This document shows positions 23,416-30,892 of a stretch of DNA of 52,959 bases, one piece after another. The stretch is from NCBI GenBank assembly GCA_031549685.1, contig JAVBPG010000026.1, positions 1-52,959 of the forward strand, given 5' to 3'. Numbering within the stretch: the first letter of the stretch is position 1; each line of letters opens with the position of its first letter. The DNA is from JAITMY01 sp031549685. GTDB taxonomy: Bacteria > Bacteroidota > Bacteroidia > Bacteroidales > UBA932. Below the pieces are notes generated by a model, which was not told the origin of the DNA, made no database searches, and saw only the letters and a list, made by a program, of their open reading frames with translations. The translations under genes and the position numbers were made by a program.

Positions 23416-23752
23416 TGCTGCAAATGGATTTTTCTATGGCCGTAAACGGAACATCGGTTTTTTTGTCGCTATATATAAAAACAAGGTGGTAAAGTTGGGG
23501 TAAAGTTAAAAATGTTCCACGTAGAACATTTTCGTTTTTCTGAAAGGCAGCCCTCATTTGTCGCTTAATTCGATTACGATGCACCGCCCTTTTTACCAGC
23601 CGCTTTGGAACGGCAAAGGCAACTTTGATAGCTGTTACCCCACCATCCGAAGGTTGGCTGACGGCAATAAGCTTAATGGGAAAGGAAAAAAAAGCATTAC
23701 CGGCCTGAAATGTGGCAGAAAACTCTGCTGCAGAAAGGCTGCTTTTCATCAA
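23384..23752 (-). CDS. rnpA: Ribonuclease P protein component
   Basis: The basic protein subunit of RNase P, which matures tRNA 5' ends. The signature VPKRLVKRAVHRNRIKRQMR lies at about 49-68 and is followed by the AF helix; the N-terminal strand SFPIKLIAV is typical. 122 residues, normal length. The rpmH gene is not upstream; instead hemD ends 2 nt before its start. The coding sequence contains a parS-like 16-mer at 23513-23528. Confidence 0.92.
   Translation of the reverse strand: MMKSSLSAAEFSATFQAGNAFFSFPIKLIAVSQPSDGGVTAIKVAFAVPKRLVKRAVHRNRIKRQMRAAFQKNENVLRGTFLTLPQLYHLVFIYSDKKTDVPFTAIEKSICSNVKALANSNK
23513..23528. promoter_or_regulatory. parS-like 16-mer inside rnpA
   Basis: TGTTCCACGTAGAACA differs from the known parS 16-mer TGTTCCACGTGAAACA at two positions. 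It lies inside the rnpA coding sequence, so the match may be accidental. It gains weight from the two near-consensus sites 4 kb away. Confidence 0.35.
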
Positions 23753-23754
23753 TA

Positions 23755-24645
23755 CTACTTTTTAGCCTTGGCGGCAGCTGTTTTTTTAGGAGAAGTCGCA
23801 ATGGATGGACCGGTTTTCTTAACCGGAGCAGCGGCTTTAGCTTTAGCCAAAGACGGGGCGGGAGCGGTGGCCGGCTTCGCCGGAGCTGCCGCTGCCGGCG
23901 CTTTCAGCTGCTGCTTTATAAAGAGCTCCAACGCCGACGGCATGGACAAGGCTTCGGGTGTCGGTACCGGAATGTTGAGCGTAAGGCCAGCATCCTGCAC
24001 AGCCTTGGCCGTAGTTGGACCAAAAGCTGCAATAATAGTTTTATCTTGCTGAAAATCAGGGAAGTTATAAAACAAGGACTTAATCCCCTGAGGGCTAAAA
24101 AAGGCCAAGATATCGTAGGATTTAACGTTAATATCAGAAAGGTTGCTGCTAACGGTTTTGTAAAAAATGCCCTTGGTGTACTTAAACTTGCCCTTATCAA
24201 GCAGCAGCGGAATCTCCGCTTTGTACATATCCGACAGCACCACCAAAAATTTATCGTCGTGGTGCTTAACCATAACATCTATCACACCCTTAAACTGCCC
24301 GGTGGCGCCAAAGAAAATTTTGCGCTTGCGGTACACAATATACTTTTGCAGGTATAGCGCAATGGACTCCGAAATACAAAAGTACTTCATCGTTTCGGGG
24401 ATGGCAATTTTAAGCTCGTCGGCTATGCGGAAGAAGTTGTCAATGCCCGTTTTGCTGGTAAAAATAATGGCCGTATGGTCCAAAATTTCGATGCGCTGCC
24501 GACGAAACTCTTTTACGCTAACTCCCTCAACACGAATAAATTGTCTAAACTCCAACTTAAGGTTATACTTTTCGGCCAGCTCCGAATAGGGAGACTTTTC
24601 GGAGGATGGCTCCGGCTGCGATATTAGTATGTTCTTTATTTTCAC
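23755..24645 (-). CDS. hemD: Uroporphyrinogen-III synthase with Ala/Lys-rich tail
   Basis: HemD-like fold: the protein runs through two alternating alpha/beta lobes (ILISQPEPSSEKSPYSELAEKYNLKLEFRQF, IIFTSKTGIDNFF, KFLVVLSDMYKAEIP, ILAFFSPQGIKSLF, IIAAFGPTTAKAVQDAGL). It closes hydroxymethylbilane to uroporphyrinogen III in haem and cobalamin synthesis. Sequence conservation in this family is low, so the call is at family level. After about residue 245 comes an unusual tail of alanine, lysine and proline (about 50 residues) resembling histone H1-like tails. It stands in the conserved DUF4271-hemD-rnpA order; no other haem gene is near. Confidence 0.85.
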   Translation of the reverse strand: MKIKNILISQPEPSSEKSPYSELAEKYNLKLEFRQFIRVEGVSVKEFRRQRIEILDHTAIIFTSKTGIDNFFRIADELKIAIPETMKYFCISESIALYLQKYIVYRKRKIFFGATGQFKGVIDVMVKHHDDKFLVVLSDMYKAEIPLLLDKGKFKYTKGIFYKTVSSNLSDINVKSYDILAFFSPQGIKSLFYNFPDFQQDKTIIAAFGPTTAKAVQDAGLTLNIPVPTPEALSMPSALELFIKQQLKAPAAAAPAKPATAPAPSLAKAKAAAPVKKTGPSIATSPKKTAAAKAKK

Positions 24646-24673
24646 GGTGTTATGATATTGTTTGGGAGGGTTG

Positions 24674-25471
24674 TTACGCTTTATCTAACAGCTTAAAAAT
24701 GGCGATAATGGGTAAAATTTCCAAGGTGCAAAAGTACAAAATCCAAAAGAAAAAGTTGTTCTTTTCTTGTAAAAAAAGCCTTATTGTCCTAAAAAAGTAT
24801 AAACAAAGAATGAGTAATAAAAAGATGGACAGGAGAAAAAGCAGCATAGGCGCAAACCTTTCATCCAAAAATTCTTTAACCAACAATACCGGAACAAGCA
24901 CCAAAGCCGTAGCCGAGAAAAACATCAGCTGGGCGTAAGTAAGGTCTGAAAAAAGTTGTTTTTTCCTGGAAATCAATCCAATAATATGGTTAATCGCTAT
25001 TTTTAATGCCATAAAAAGAATTAAAACTACCGAAAAAATAAAGAAAACACGGGGAAAAGACGCCTCATAAAATGCCGCAGACCAGCCGCCGGCAAGGGTT
25101 GATAAAAAGAAGGATATAGGAAATACTGAAAAGCTAAACAGCAAAATAAAAAAGGAGAGCTCACCCCAGGGCTGCGACCGCCTGGTGTCCCAAAAACTTT
25201 TAAACGAAATAATGGAGCGAAATAGCTTAAAGAAATTCTTTCGAAAAGAAATGAATAAGATAAGCAGAACGAAACACAGCACCAACGAAAGGCCCAGCTC
25301 AAAATCAAGCCGGGCAATATCCTGCCGCACGGTACCAATGCCCACCCTCGACGAGTAAACCGGCAAGGGCTGCCACTCCGCACCGTAAACCTCCTGCGGC
25401 CGTTGGCTCGGGGCCAAAGCTGAGTCGGACGGTAGCAGCCATGTAGTATTTTGCTCTAAGGAGTCGCGCAT
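24674..25471 (-). CDS. DUF4271 membrane protein
   Basis: A 265-residue Bacteroidota-specific integral membrane protein. A polar N-terminal segment of about 60 residues is followed by some six hydrophobic helices (LGLSLVLCFVLLILFISF, ELSFFILLFSFSVFPISFFLSTL, VFFIFSVVLILFMALKIAI and others). Function unknown. It heads the transcript running into hemD, rnpA and yidD, with a -7 box close to its start; this order is conserved in the phylum. Confidence 0.82.
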   Translation of the reverse strand: MRDSLEQNTTWLLPSDSALAPSQRPQEVYGAEWQPLPVYSSRVGIGTVRQDIARLDFELGLSLVLCFVLLILFISFRKNFFKLFRSIISFKSFWDTRRSQPWGELSFFILLFSFSVFPISFFLSTLAGGWSAAFYEASFPRVFFIFSVVLILFMALKIAINHIIGLISRKKQLFSDLTYAQLMFFSATALVLVPVLLVKEFLDERFAPMLLFLLSIFLLLILCLYFFRTIRLFLQEKNNFFFWILYFCTLEILPIIAIFKLLDKA

Positions 25472-25491
25472 TGGCGGATAAAAGCTGATTG

Positions 25492-25499
25492 CAAAGTTA
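25492..25499 (-). promoter_or_regulatory. -7 box of the DUF4271-hemD-rnpA transcript
   Basis: Minus-strand TAACTTTG (TAnnTTTG), 21 nt before the ATG at 25471. It lies between uvrC and DUF4271, implying a leader of roughly 14 nt. Confidence 0.45.
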
Positions 25500-25514
25500 G
25501 CAATAAATGAGATT

Positions 25515-27323
25515 TCAGGAAAAAAATCCTACGTTTGAAAGCGCTTTTGCTTGGCGTATTCCTAGCACACGGGCTACCTCATCGTAACCGGCGGCTTTAA
25601 TTCGCGCTATGGTTTTATATTGTGCAAGCAACTTGTTAATAGAGTTTTCGCCTATTCCAGGAATTTGATCCAGCTCGTGCAGCAGCATTTTCGATGATCG
25701 CTGTTTCCTGTGAAACGTTATACCAAAGCGGTGCGCCTCGTCGCGAATATGCATAAGCACCTTCAGCGTAAAGGAGTTTTTGTGGAGGTAAAGCGGCGTA
25801 GAGTCGTTGGGCAAAAATACCTCCTCCAGGCGTTCAGCTAAAGCTACAATATCAATCTTACCGTTTAGCTCTAACTTTTCCAGGGACTTAATGGCGGCGC
25901 TCAGCTGCCCCTTACCGCCATCCACCACAATGAGCTGCGGCAGCTCCCCACCCTCGTCGAGCAACCTTTTGTAGCGGCGGTAAACAATTTCCTCCATCGA
26001 GGCAAAGTCGTTGGGCGAATCCACCGACTTTACCATAAAGTGCCGGTAGTCCTTTTTGCTCGGCTTGGCATTTTTAAACACCACGCAGGCCGCCACCGGA
26101 TTTGTGCCCTGCGTATTGGAGTTGTCAAAGCACTCTATGTGGTGCGGCAGGGCCGTTAAGTGCAAATCCTGCATAATGGTTTTGAGCCGCTGCTCCAGCG
26201 CCGAGTCGGGGTTGGTGTGCTCCAGCTGCTCTACTCGCTGGGCAATGTAGGCGCGGCAGTTGTGCTCGGCCAAAGCTAAAAGCTTATGCTTATCGCCCCG
26301 CTGGGGAACAAAAAAGGTGGCGTTGTCAAACTCCACATCAGGTAGAAAAGGAACAATGATTTCACGGTTTAGCTCTCCTATCATATCCTTGATTTCGGCA
26401 ACGGCAAACGAGAGCAGCTCGGGCAGCGATTCATCCAGCGGAGAGCTCAGCTCCATGGTGTACGAGTAAACCAGCGTTCCGCCCGCCACGCGCATAAAGC
26501 TGCTGTAGGCCAAGGAGCCCTCCTTTACAATGTAAAACACGTCAACGTTGCCCACCGACGAGTTGACCACGGTGGACTTGGCCTGAAAATCGTCGAGCAG
26601 CTGAAGCTTCTCTTTAAGCGCATGGGCCTGCTCAAACTGTAGCAGGCGCGAAGCCTCAAGCATTTCGGCCCTGACCGAGTCTTTTACCGGCGACAAATCG
26701 CCCTTGAGCATGGAGGTAATAAAGCGAATTCCCTCATCGTAATTTTCCAAGCTTTGCAGGCCAATACAGGGCCCCTTGCAGTTGCCCACCTGCAGCTCGA
26801 GGCAGGAGCGGAACTTACCTGCGGCAATATCCTTGGGGTTGAGCTTAAGCGTACAGCTCCGGAGCGGATAAAGGCGGCGCACAAAGTCGAGCAAAAAGCG
26901 CGCTGTGCGCACCGATGAGTAAGGGCCGAAATACTTTGAGCCGTCCTTAACCACCTGCCGGGTCAAAAACACACGAGGGAAGAGCTCGTTCTTTACGCAA
27001 ATGCTCGGGTAGGTTTTATCATCCTTGAGGTTGATGTTGTAGCGGGGCTGCAACCTTTTTATGTAGGTATTCTCCAACAGAAAGGCTTCGGCCTCGGAGC
27101 CCACCACCGTAAAAATCAAGTCGGCAATTTTGGAAACCAGCACCTGCAGCTTGCGGTTTTCCAGCTGTCGCGCCTCGGCAAAGTAGGAGGTAACGCGCTT
27201 CTTTAAGTTCTTAGCCTTGCCCACATAAATTACCACCCCCGAGGCATCAATAAACTGATACACCCCGGGTAGGCCCGGCAAAGATTCAACCTTTTGCCTC
27301 AACGTATCGGAAGGATAAAACAT
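25515..27323 (-). CDS. uvrC: Excinuclease ABC subunit C
   Basis: Makes both incisions in nucleotide excision repair. The N-terminal GIY-YIG nuclease domain (PGVYQFIDASGVVIYVGKAKNL, about 19-41) is followed by the cysteine-containing segment, the UvrB-binding UVR motif (LLQFEQAHALKEKLQLL), the RNase H-like nuclease domain (HIECFDNSNTQGTNPVAACVVF.. VVDGGKGQL) and the C-terminal helix-hairpin-helix (LDQIPGIGENSINKLL). 602 residues is normal. In many Bacteroidota the order is mnmG-apt-uvrC; here apt is missing and the gap holds parS sites and repeats. Confidence 0.96.
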   Translation of the reverse strand: MFYPSDTLRQKVESLPGLPGVYQFIDASGVVIYVGKAKNLKKRVTSYFAEARQLENRKLQVLVSKIADLIFTVVGSEAEAFLLENTYIKRLQPRYNINLKDDKTYPSICVKNELFPRVFLTRQVVKDGSKYFGPYSSVRTARFLLDFVRRLYPLRSCTLKLNPKDIAAGKFRSCLELQVGNCKGPCIGLQSLENYDEGIRFITSMLKGDLSPVKDSVRAEMLEASRLLQFEQAHALKEKLQLLDDFQAKSTVVNSSVGNVDVFYIVKEGSLAYSSFMRVAGGTLVYSYTMELSSPLDESLPELLSFAVAEIKDMIGELNREIIVPFLPDVEFDNATFFVPQRGDKHKLLALAEHNCRAYIAQRVEQLEHTNPDSALEQRLKTIMQDLHLTALPHHIECFDNSNTQGTNPVAACVVFKNAKPSKKDYRHFMVKSVDSPNDFASMEEIVYRRYKRLLDEGGELPQLIVVDGGKGQLSAAIKSLEKLELNGKIDIVALAERLEEVFLPNDSTPLYLHKNSFTLKVLMHIRDEAHRFGITFHRKQRSSKMLLHELDQIPGIGENSINKLLAQYKTIARIKAAGYDEVARVLGIRQAKALSNVGFFS

Positions 27324-27351
27324 GCAAAAAACAAATTATCAAAGGCAGTAA

Positions 27352-27446
27352 CGTCATTGCGAGCGAAGCGAAGCAATCTCATGTTTTTAGAGTTTTTGTT
27401 TCGAAATTAGCTTGAAGGAGATTGCTTCGCTTCGCTCGCAATGACG
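27352..27446. repeat. Repeat family R2, inverted pair
   Basis: CGTCATTGCGAGCGAAGCGA at 27352 pairs with the complementary arm ending TCGCAATGACG at 27446. Each arm also contains the AGATTGCTTCGC word seen in the leuA-leuC copy. Confidence 0.85.
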
Positions 27447-27518
27447 AACAACACAAAATACAAACCACCCCCGCTTAAGAACTTTTCAAAAAACAAGCAC
27501 CCCCACCCGCTTAAAAAA

Positions 27519-27545
27519 AACGATTTTGGCTTCGCCAAAATCGTT
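27519..27545. repeat. Hairpin abutting the first parS-like site
   Basis: AACGATTTTGGC (27519-27530) and GCCAAAATCGTT (27534-27545) form a perfect 12-bp stem with a TTC loop. Its right end shares three bases (GTT) with the parS-like site that follows. Confidence 0.75.
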
Positions 27546-27557
27546 CCACGTGAAACC
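27542..27557. promoter_or_regulatory. parS-like site 1
   Basis: CGTTCCACGTGAAACC contains the 14-nt core GTTCCACGTGAAAC of the bacterial centromere site parS (known 16-mer TGTTCCACGTGAAACA), differing only at the outer bases. It lies in the mnmG-uvrC intergenic region, and mnmG is a typical origin-proximal gene. Confidence 0.7.
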
Positions 27558-27587
27558 TCAACTTTCTTCTTTCAGAAAAAAGGCACT

Positions 27588-27603
27588 CGTTCCACGTGAA
27601 ACA
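27588..27603. promoter_or_regulatory. parS-like site 2
   Basis: CGTTCCACGTGAAACA matches the known 16-mer at 15 of 16 positions. It lies 46 bp after site 1 and in the same orientation, as expected of a parS cluster. Confidence 0.72.
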
Positions 27604-27719
27604 AGAAAGCATAAAAATAGATGAGCAACCTCACCCTGCTCCCACAGCCCAACCTGCCGTGGAGGCTACAACCGCAGCCGTGATCACACAAAGCGTACCG
27701 CTGCCAACAAACCAACTAT

Positions 27720-27749
27720 GTTATAGCCCCCTTTAGGGGGTTGGGGGTA
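27720..27749 (+). repeat. Repeat family R4 (GTTATAGCCCC type)
   Basis: The unit begins GTTATAGCCCCC, has a CCCCCTTTAGGGGG hairpin core and ends TTGGGGGTA. Further copies: 29973-30003 (inverted), 30051-30078, 46964-46993 (inverted) and 47120-47149. Confidence 0.8.
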
Positions 27750-27763
27750 TAAAGAAAAATCCC

Positions 27764-29638
27764 TTACCGCCCAAATCGCACAAGCAGCGCGGCAATATCG
27801 GCCGGAGATACCCCCGGTATGCGCTGCGCCTCCTCTATGTTTTTTGGGCGAATCCGCGTCAACTTTATTCGAGCCTCGTGCGTAAGCGAGCCCACGGATG
27901 AAAAATCAAAGTCCGCAGGAATAACCACCTTTTTAAGCCTGTCAACCTTGAGCTGCTCTCGCCTGTCGCGAATCTCGTAGCCTTTATACTTTACCTCGCT
28001 ATCGACCGCTACTACCAGTTCCTCGTTCAGGCTTTCGCCCAAAAACTCTGCTACCACAGGTAGCGATTTTAAATCCAAAAGAGAAAACTCGGGGCGAGAA
28101 AGAACATCAATAAGCGGACGCTTTTGGTTCAACTCCGAAGAATTTTTAGAAAGCAAGAGCGGATTTATGGCTTCCGGCGCGATGCCGGTTTTCGACAAAA
28201 AAGAAATAATTTCATCAACTTTTTGCTGCTTTTGCAGGACTAAGTCCATGCGCTCGCGAGAGAGCAAGCCCAAGTCATATGCCAAGGCGGACAGGCGAAC
28301 ATCGGCATTATCCTGCCTCAACGAAACGCGATGCTCTGCCCTACTGGTAAACATGCGGTAGGGCTCATCAACACCCTTGGTAACCAAATCGTCGATAAGC
28401 ACACCAACGTATGCCTGGCTGCGGCTGAGAATAAACTCCCCCAGCCCATGCACCTGTTGATGCGCATTTACGCCGGCCACAAAGCCCTGCGCGGCGGCTT
28501 CCTCATAGCCTGTAGTACCGTTAACCTGTCCGGCGCAAAATAAGCCGCTTAACACCTTTGAGTGCAAGCTATGCGTTAGCTGCGTTGGCGGAAAGTAGTC
28601 GTACTCAACAGCATATCCCGGTCGAACCATTTGGGCGTTTTCCAGCCCGGGAATTTTTTTCAGCGCCCGCTCCTGAATTTCGAAGGGCAGAGAGGATGAA
28701 AATCCGTTGAGGTAGAACTCGCACACGCTCCTTCCCTCGGGCTCCACAAACAGGTGGTGCGAAGTTTTGTCGGCAAAGGTGCGCAGCTTGTCCTCAATGC
28801 TGGGGCAGTAGCGTGGCCCAACGCCCTTGATAATTCCGGTAAACAGCGGCGAATCCTTGAAGCCTTGCCGCAGGGTTTCGTGCACCTCCTCGTTGGTTTC
28901 GGTAATGTAGCAGCTGAGCTGGCTTTGCACGGGCTGCGTATCGGGCCAGTACGAAAACTTCCACGGCCGCTCGTCGCCGGGCTGCTCGCGCATGACGCCA
29001 AAGTTGATGGTGCGCCCATCGATGCGAACGGGTGTGCCGGTTTTCATGCGCCCCACCTCAACGCCGAGCTCGGCCATTTGGTCGGACAGGCGGTAGGCGC
29101 TCATGTCGCCCGCCCTGCCCCCAACGGTGCTGGAGCGGCCCACAAACATTTTGCCGTTGAGAAAAGTTCCGGCGGTAAGCACCACGGCTTGGGCAAAAAA
29201 GGAAACGCCTAAGGCGGTTTTAACGCCCACCACCTTTTTGGAGTCCGAGCCGTCGAGCAGCAGCTCCACCACCGAATCCTGCCAAAAGCTAAGGTTGGGA
29301 ATTGACTCGAGCACCGCCCTCCACTCGGCGGAGAACGCTACCCTATCACACTGGGCGCGCGGGCTCCACACGGCGGTGCCCTTGGAGTTGTTGAGCATGC
29401 GAAACTGAATGGTGGAGCGGTCGGTTACCAAGCCCGTGTAGCCACCCATGGCATCGACCTCGCGCACAATCTGCCCCTTGGCAATGCCGCCAATGGCGGG
29501 GTTGCAGGACATTTGCGCCAGCTTGTTCAAATCCATGGTTATGAGCAGCACCCTGGAGCCCAGGTTGGCGGCAGCGGCAGCGGCCTCGCAGCCGGCGTGC
29601 CCGCCTCCTACCACTATAATATCGTAGCTAAAAGTCAT
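27764..29638 (-). CDS. mnmG: tRNA uridine-5-carboxymethylaminomethyl modification enzyme MnmG
   Basis: With MnmE it installs the cmnm5 group on wobble uridine of certain tRNAs, using FAD, NADH and folate. The N-terminal FAD-binding motif VVGGGHAGCEAAAAAANLG is at about 9-28. The family signatures MSCNPAIGGIAKGQIVREVDAMGG, GTFLNGKMFVG and GYAVEYDYFPPTQL follow, and the C-terminal MnmE-binding helical domain ends IPGVSPADIAALLVRFGR. 624 residues, full length. Between it and ybeY, its usual upstream neighbour in Bacteroidota, lie 3.5 kb of accessory DNA. Confidence 0.96.
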   Translation of the reverse strand: MTFSYDIIVVGGGHAGCEAAAAAANLGSRVLLITMDLNKLAQMSCNPAIGGIAKGQIVREVDAMGGYTGLVTDRSTIQFRMLNNSKGTAVWSPRAQCDRVAFSAEWRAVLESIPNLSFWQDSVVELLLDGSDSKKVVGVKTALGVSFFAQAVVLTAGTFLNGKMFVGRSSTVGGRAGDMSAYRLSDQMAELGVEVGRMKTGTPVRIDGRTINFGVMREQPGDERPWKFSYWPDTQPVQSQLSCYITETNEEVHETLRQGFKDSPLFTGIIKGVGPRYCPSIEDKLRTFADKTSHHLFVEPEGRSVCEFYLNGFSSSLPFEIQERALKKIPGLENAQMVRPGYAVEYDYFPPTQLTHSLHSKVLSGLFCAGQVNGTTGYEEAAAQGFVAGVNAHQQVHGLGEFILSRSQAYVGVLIDDLVTKGVDEPYRMFTSRAEHRVSLRQDNADVRLSALAYDLGLLSRERMDLVLQKQQKVDEIISFLSKTGIAPEAINPLLLSKNSSELNQKRPLIDVLSRPEFSLLDLKSLPVVAEFLGESLNEELVVAVDSEVKYKGYEIRDRREQLKVDRLKKVVIPADFDFSSVGSLTHEARIKLTRIRPKNIEEAQRIPGVSPADIAALLVRFGR

Positions 29639-29833
29639 TGGCTAAAAAAATTTCGTGTGGCAAAAATCATTGCCGTCGGTTTTAACCGACGGATAAAATG
29701 ATGCCTCAGAATATGGCGCGCGGATCACAGGTGTTGTTTCAAGGGAAGCGCCTGCTCCGCGCGCTTTTGCTACCCTTGCCTTGTACCCGTCCGCTAAAGC
29801 AGCTTGTCCCGCAAGGCGGGAGCAATGAAAAAG

Positions 29834-29919
29834 CCCCGTTCGGCCGAGGCTTTCGCCTCGGTCGTTCTATTTTTGCAGGCTAAGCCTGCTTACGTGCGGG
29901 GCGTGGCCGAACAGTTTTT
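29834..29919 (+). repeat. Structured repeat SR, copy 1
   Basis: An 85-nt unit. GTTCGG at its left pairs with CCGAAC at its right. Inside are hairpin 1 CCGAGGC-TTTC-GCCTCGG and hairpin 2 GCAGGC-TAA-GCCTGC, and it ends in CAGTTTTTT. Copies 2 (30802) and 3 (32865) share the layout with compensating base changes. Confidence 0.8.
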
Positions 29920-29972
29920 TCTTCCATCTATGTATAATGGGAATTGGGATTATGTATAGACTTTGCTCATTT

Positions 29973-30003
29973 TACCCCCCAACCCCCTAAAGGGGGCTAT
30001 AAC
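29973..30003 (-). repeat. Repeat family R4, inverted copy
   Basis: Reads TACCCCCCAACCCCC..GGGGGCTATAAC on the plus strand; together with 30051-30078 it forms an inverted pair enclosing 47 nt. Confidence 0.75.
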
Positions 30004-30050
30004 AGCAGTAGGTTTGCAAGCAAATGTACTACTGTCAATAAACAGCTAAT

Positions 30051-30078
30051 GTTATAGCCCCCTTTAGGGTTGGGGGTA
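30051..30078 (+). repeat. Repeat family R4, direct copy with short core
   Basis: GTTATAGCCCCCTTTAGGG followed by TTGGGGGTA; two G are missing from the core compared with the 27720 copy. Confidence 0.75.
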
Positions 30079-30139
30079 GCGAAGAAAAACGAACCATCTA
30101 TATTTTGTTACTCATTCCCTTTTTTATTGTATGGTATGG

Positions 30140-30727
30140 CTACTCTTGATTTTCGTGTGGTAGTTCATATCCTATTCGCCTGCGAGCCTGTTCGCCTTGT
30201 AGCCTTTTTTGCTCGGTAATACCACTAATAATTTCATACACACGACCAAATTCCTCATACATAAAAGAGTCCGCCTTATCCTGCTGTTGCAGCATCTCGT
30301 TTACTTTGTGCTCAAGAGCTTGAATTTTATCCTTAACATCACTCAGCTGCTCCGCGCTCACCGGCTGCTTAACGGTAAAGCCTCTTAGCAGGTGCTCTCT
30401 CAGTACGCTTGTAGCCCACTGGCGAAATTTCGTTCCACGCAACGACTTAACCCTATAACCAACGGAAATTATGACATCAAGGTTATAGTATTCAATATTT
30501 CTGACAACCTCGCGCCCTCCCTCCATTTGAACTGTTGCAAAATTTGCAACAGTTGATGCCCTTTGTAACTCTTGCTCCGCAAAAACATTGTTTATATGCC
30601 TTGATACCACTGATTTATCTCTTTGAAATAGCGCTACAATTTGCGCCTGTGTTAGCCAAACGGAACCGCTTTCTATTTTAACGGGCAGGCTAAAATCATC
30701 TTCGCTGTATGTAACTATTTCGCTCAT
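30140..30727 (-). CDS. rhuM: RhuM family protein
   Basis: A 195-residue RhuM protein. The N-terminal winged-helix-like region SVWLTQAQIVALFQRDKSVVSRHINNVF is followed by ATVQMEGGREVVRNIEYYNLDVIISVGYRV and GTKFRQWATSVLREHLLRGF, the family core. RhuM proteins are named after a Salmonella pathogenicity-island gene, but most are found on mobile elements and prophages; the role is unknown, perhaps DNA-binding. The start MSEIVTYSED (30727) is preferred over the extended frame, which would run through the toxin-tail fragment. It belongs to the accessory block between mnmG and ybeY. Confidence 0.88.
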   Translation of the reverse strand: MSEIVTYSEDDFSLPVKIESGSVWLTQAQIVALFQRDKSVVSRHINNVFAEQELQRASTVANFATVQMEGGREVVRNIEYYNLDVIISVGYRVKSLRGTKFRQWATSVLREHLLRGFTVKQPVSAEQLSDVKDKIQALEHKVNEMLQQQDKADSFMYEEFGRVYEIISGITEQKRLQGEQARRRIGYELPHENQE

Positions 30728-30752
30728 ACTAAAAATATTTCTACAAAGGGGG

Positions 30753-30802
30753 TTTTCTTCTATGTATAGTGAAACCGGCACGACAACACCTCAATGGTTG
30801 AC
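30753..30802 (-). pseudogene. Duplicated 3' end of a YoeB-like toxin gene
   Basis: 47 of 50 bases match 30886-30935, which holds the end of the intact toxin gene. In frame it encodes STIEVLSCRFHYT and a stop, against STVEVLSCRFHYT in the intact gene; two of the three differences are synonymous and one is Val/Ile. The fragment is cut off exactly where structured repeat copy 2 begins. Confidence 0.75.
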
Positions 30803-30888
30803 CCCTGTTCGGCCGGGGCTTTCGCCCCGGTCGTTCTATTTTTACAGGCTCAGCCTGTTTACGCGCGGGGCGTGGCCGAACAGTTTTT
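30802..30888 (+). repeat. Structured repeat SR, copy 2
   Basis: Outer stem CTGTTCGGCC/GGCCGAACAG is a perfect 10 bp; hairpin 1 is CCGGGGC-TTTC-GCCCCGG and hairpin 2 is ACAGGC-TCA-GCCTGT. Both hairpins differ from copy 1 by paired, compensating changes. A TTTTTT run follows. It is flanked by the 50-nt direct repeats of toxin-gene tail. Confidence 0.82.
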
Positions 30889-30892
30889 TCTT

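Larger units (their letters stand above)
27324..27763. other. mnmG-uvrC gap with parS sites and repeats
   Basis: 440 bp without a convincing gene. From left to right: an R2 inverted pair (27352-27446), a perfect 12-bp hairpin overlapping the first parS-like site, a second parS-like site, a short open frame from a GTG at 27596 rich in P, A, T and Q (reading KQESIKIDEQPHPAPTAQP, about 45 codons, possibly a gene remnant), and an R4 repeat (27720-27749). Confidence 0.65.
29639..30139. other. Gap between mnmG and rhuM with structured repeats
   Basis: About 500 bp with no supported gene: a small GCGGGA-type hairpin (about 29805-29821), full copy 1 of the structured repeat (29834-29919), then an inverted pair of R4 repeats. 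The 61-codon plus-strand frame here reads through the repeats and is not credible. Confidence 0.65.

Noticed and set aside
27352..27446. CRISPR array reading of the repeated units
   Set aside because: Repeats are scattered inverted pairs in many gaps, not regularly spaced direct repeats with spacers; no cas gene is present.
29698..29883. A 61-codon plus-strand frame after mnmG
   Set aside because: It reads through hairpins and the structured repeat and has no protein-like composition or start signal.
29834..29919. Structured repeat as a tRNA gene
   Set aside because: The fold has three stems but lacks the T-loop TTCRA and an acceptor arm of the right length; no anticodon arm of 5 bp with a 7-nt loop.
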